In this document: one piece after another, positions 6,519 through 6,825 of the stretch
Layout: each line of letters opens with the position of its first letter
Position numbering within the stretch: position 1 is the first letter of the stretch
Assembly (NCBI GenBank): GCA_946885905.1
Contig: CAMPHL010000143.1
Location: forward strand, 1 to 6,825
Direction of reading: 5' to 3'
DNA length: 6,825 nucleotides
Origin: an uncultured Pseudomonadota bacterium
GTDB taxonomy: Bacteria; Pseudomonadota; Gammaproteobacteria; Burkholderiales; Usitatibacteraceae
Position numbers and translations under genes: made by a program
The notes under the pieces: generated by a model
Seen by the model: the letters and a program-made list of their open reading frames with translations, nothing else
What the model was told of the DNA's origin: nothing
Database searches by the model: none

Positions 6519-6825
6519 TCAGGATCCGCTCCCGCCTTCCACCTGCGATTGCAGGTAGTTCTGCAGCCCCAGCTTCTCGACCAGCTCGAGCTGTGTCTCG
6601 ATCCAGTCGATGTGTTCCTCGGTGTCTTCGAGGATGTCCTCGAGGATCTCGCGGGAGACGTAATCCTGCGCGGCCTCGAGGGCGGCGATGCCTTCCTTGA
6701 GCGACGCCTGCGAGCCGCGCTCCACGCCCAGGTCCGCCGAAAGCATCTCGGGCACCGTCTCGCCGATGGCGAGCTTGCCGAGGTCCTGCAGGTTGGGCAG
6801 CCCCTCGAGCACGAGGATGCGCTCG
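6519..6825 (-). CDS. bfr: Bacterioferritin, C-terminal part (runs off the window)
   Basis: The last 101 residues of a bacterioferritin; the usual length is about 155-160, so roughly the first 55 residues, including the heme-ligand Met52 region, are beyond the window edge. The protein is a four-helix-bundle subunit of the 24-mer that oxidises and stores iron in the cytoplasm. Diagnostic stretches are [18 protein letters not shown], the DYVSRE helix, [20 protein letters not shown] and the NYLQSQ tail. The Glu equivalent to ferroxidase ligand Glu94 is present (LGVERG) and the His equivalent to His130 is present (EEHIDW). The residue three before that His, where E. coli Bfr has ligand Glu127, is Thr in my hand alignment. 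The reading frame continues through GTG 6812 to the window end, so that GTG is an internal valine and not a start. The 5-nt gap to the PLP enzyme gene implies co-transcription, an unexpected pairing. Confidence 0.93.
   Translation of the reverse strand, partial: ERILVLEGLPNLQDLGKLAIGETVPEMLSADLGVERGSQASLKEGIAALEAAQDYVSREILEDILEDTEEHIDWIETQLELVEKLGLQNYLQSQVEGGSGS

Noticed and set aside
5278..6558. Plus-strand open frame (426 codons) opposite the PLP enzyme
   Set aside because: Shadow of the class III enzyme gene, whose catalytic motifs are intact on the minus strand.

Overview
The window is a GC-rich (roughly 70% in coding regions), densely packed bacterial segment. Its codon use, operon style and the bacterioferritin fragment suggest a proteobacterium, most likely a betaproteobacterium. 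That placement is inferred from general appearance, not from a marker gene.

Plus strand, 1-3957: the 3' end of one operon. It holds the tail of a first peptide-type ABC ATPase (1-275), a complete second Opp/Dpp-type ATPase (272-1315), an M20-family N-carbamoyl-amino-acid hydrolase or ureidohydrolase (1312-2529), and an amidase-signature hydrolase (2533-3957). The junctions are ATGA, ATGA and a 3-nt gap, so the four genes are almost certainly co-transcribed and translationally coupled. The likely logic is import of a small peptide-, ureide- or amide-like compound followed by cytoplasmic hydrolysis of carbamoyl and amide bonds. The substrate-binding protein and permeases would lie upstream of the window.

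Convergent gap, 3958-4165: this is dominated by a long near-perfect inverted repeat with 67-bp arms (64 of 67 positions paired) and a 31-nt loop. Its base composition (about 55% GC) is much lower than its surroundings. It could be a bidirectional transcription stop, a non-autonomous REP/MITE-like insertion, or both. It is the most distinctive non-coding structure here.

Minus strand, 6825-4166: a second operon reading toward the first. It contains the C-terminal two thirds of a bacterioferritin (6825-6519), a class III PLP enzyme with an unusual cysteine-rich insert (6513-5173), and a D-2-hydroxyacid dehydrogenase (5179-4166). The last two overlap by 7 nt. The PLP enzyme and dehydrogenase could act in sequence on an amino/oxo/hydroxy compound. 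The PLP enzyme also resembles, from memory and unverified, the PbfA-type ammonia-lyases of phosphonate breakdown. No mobile-element protein, CRISPR array, tRNA or rRNA was seen.
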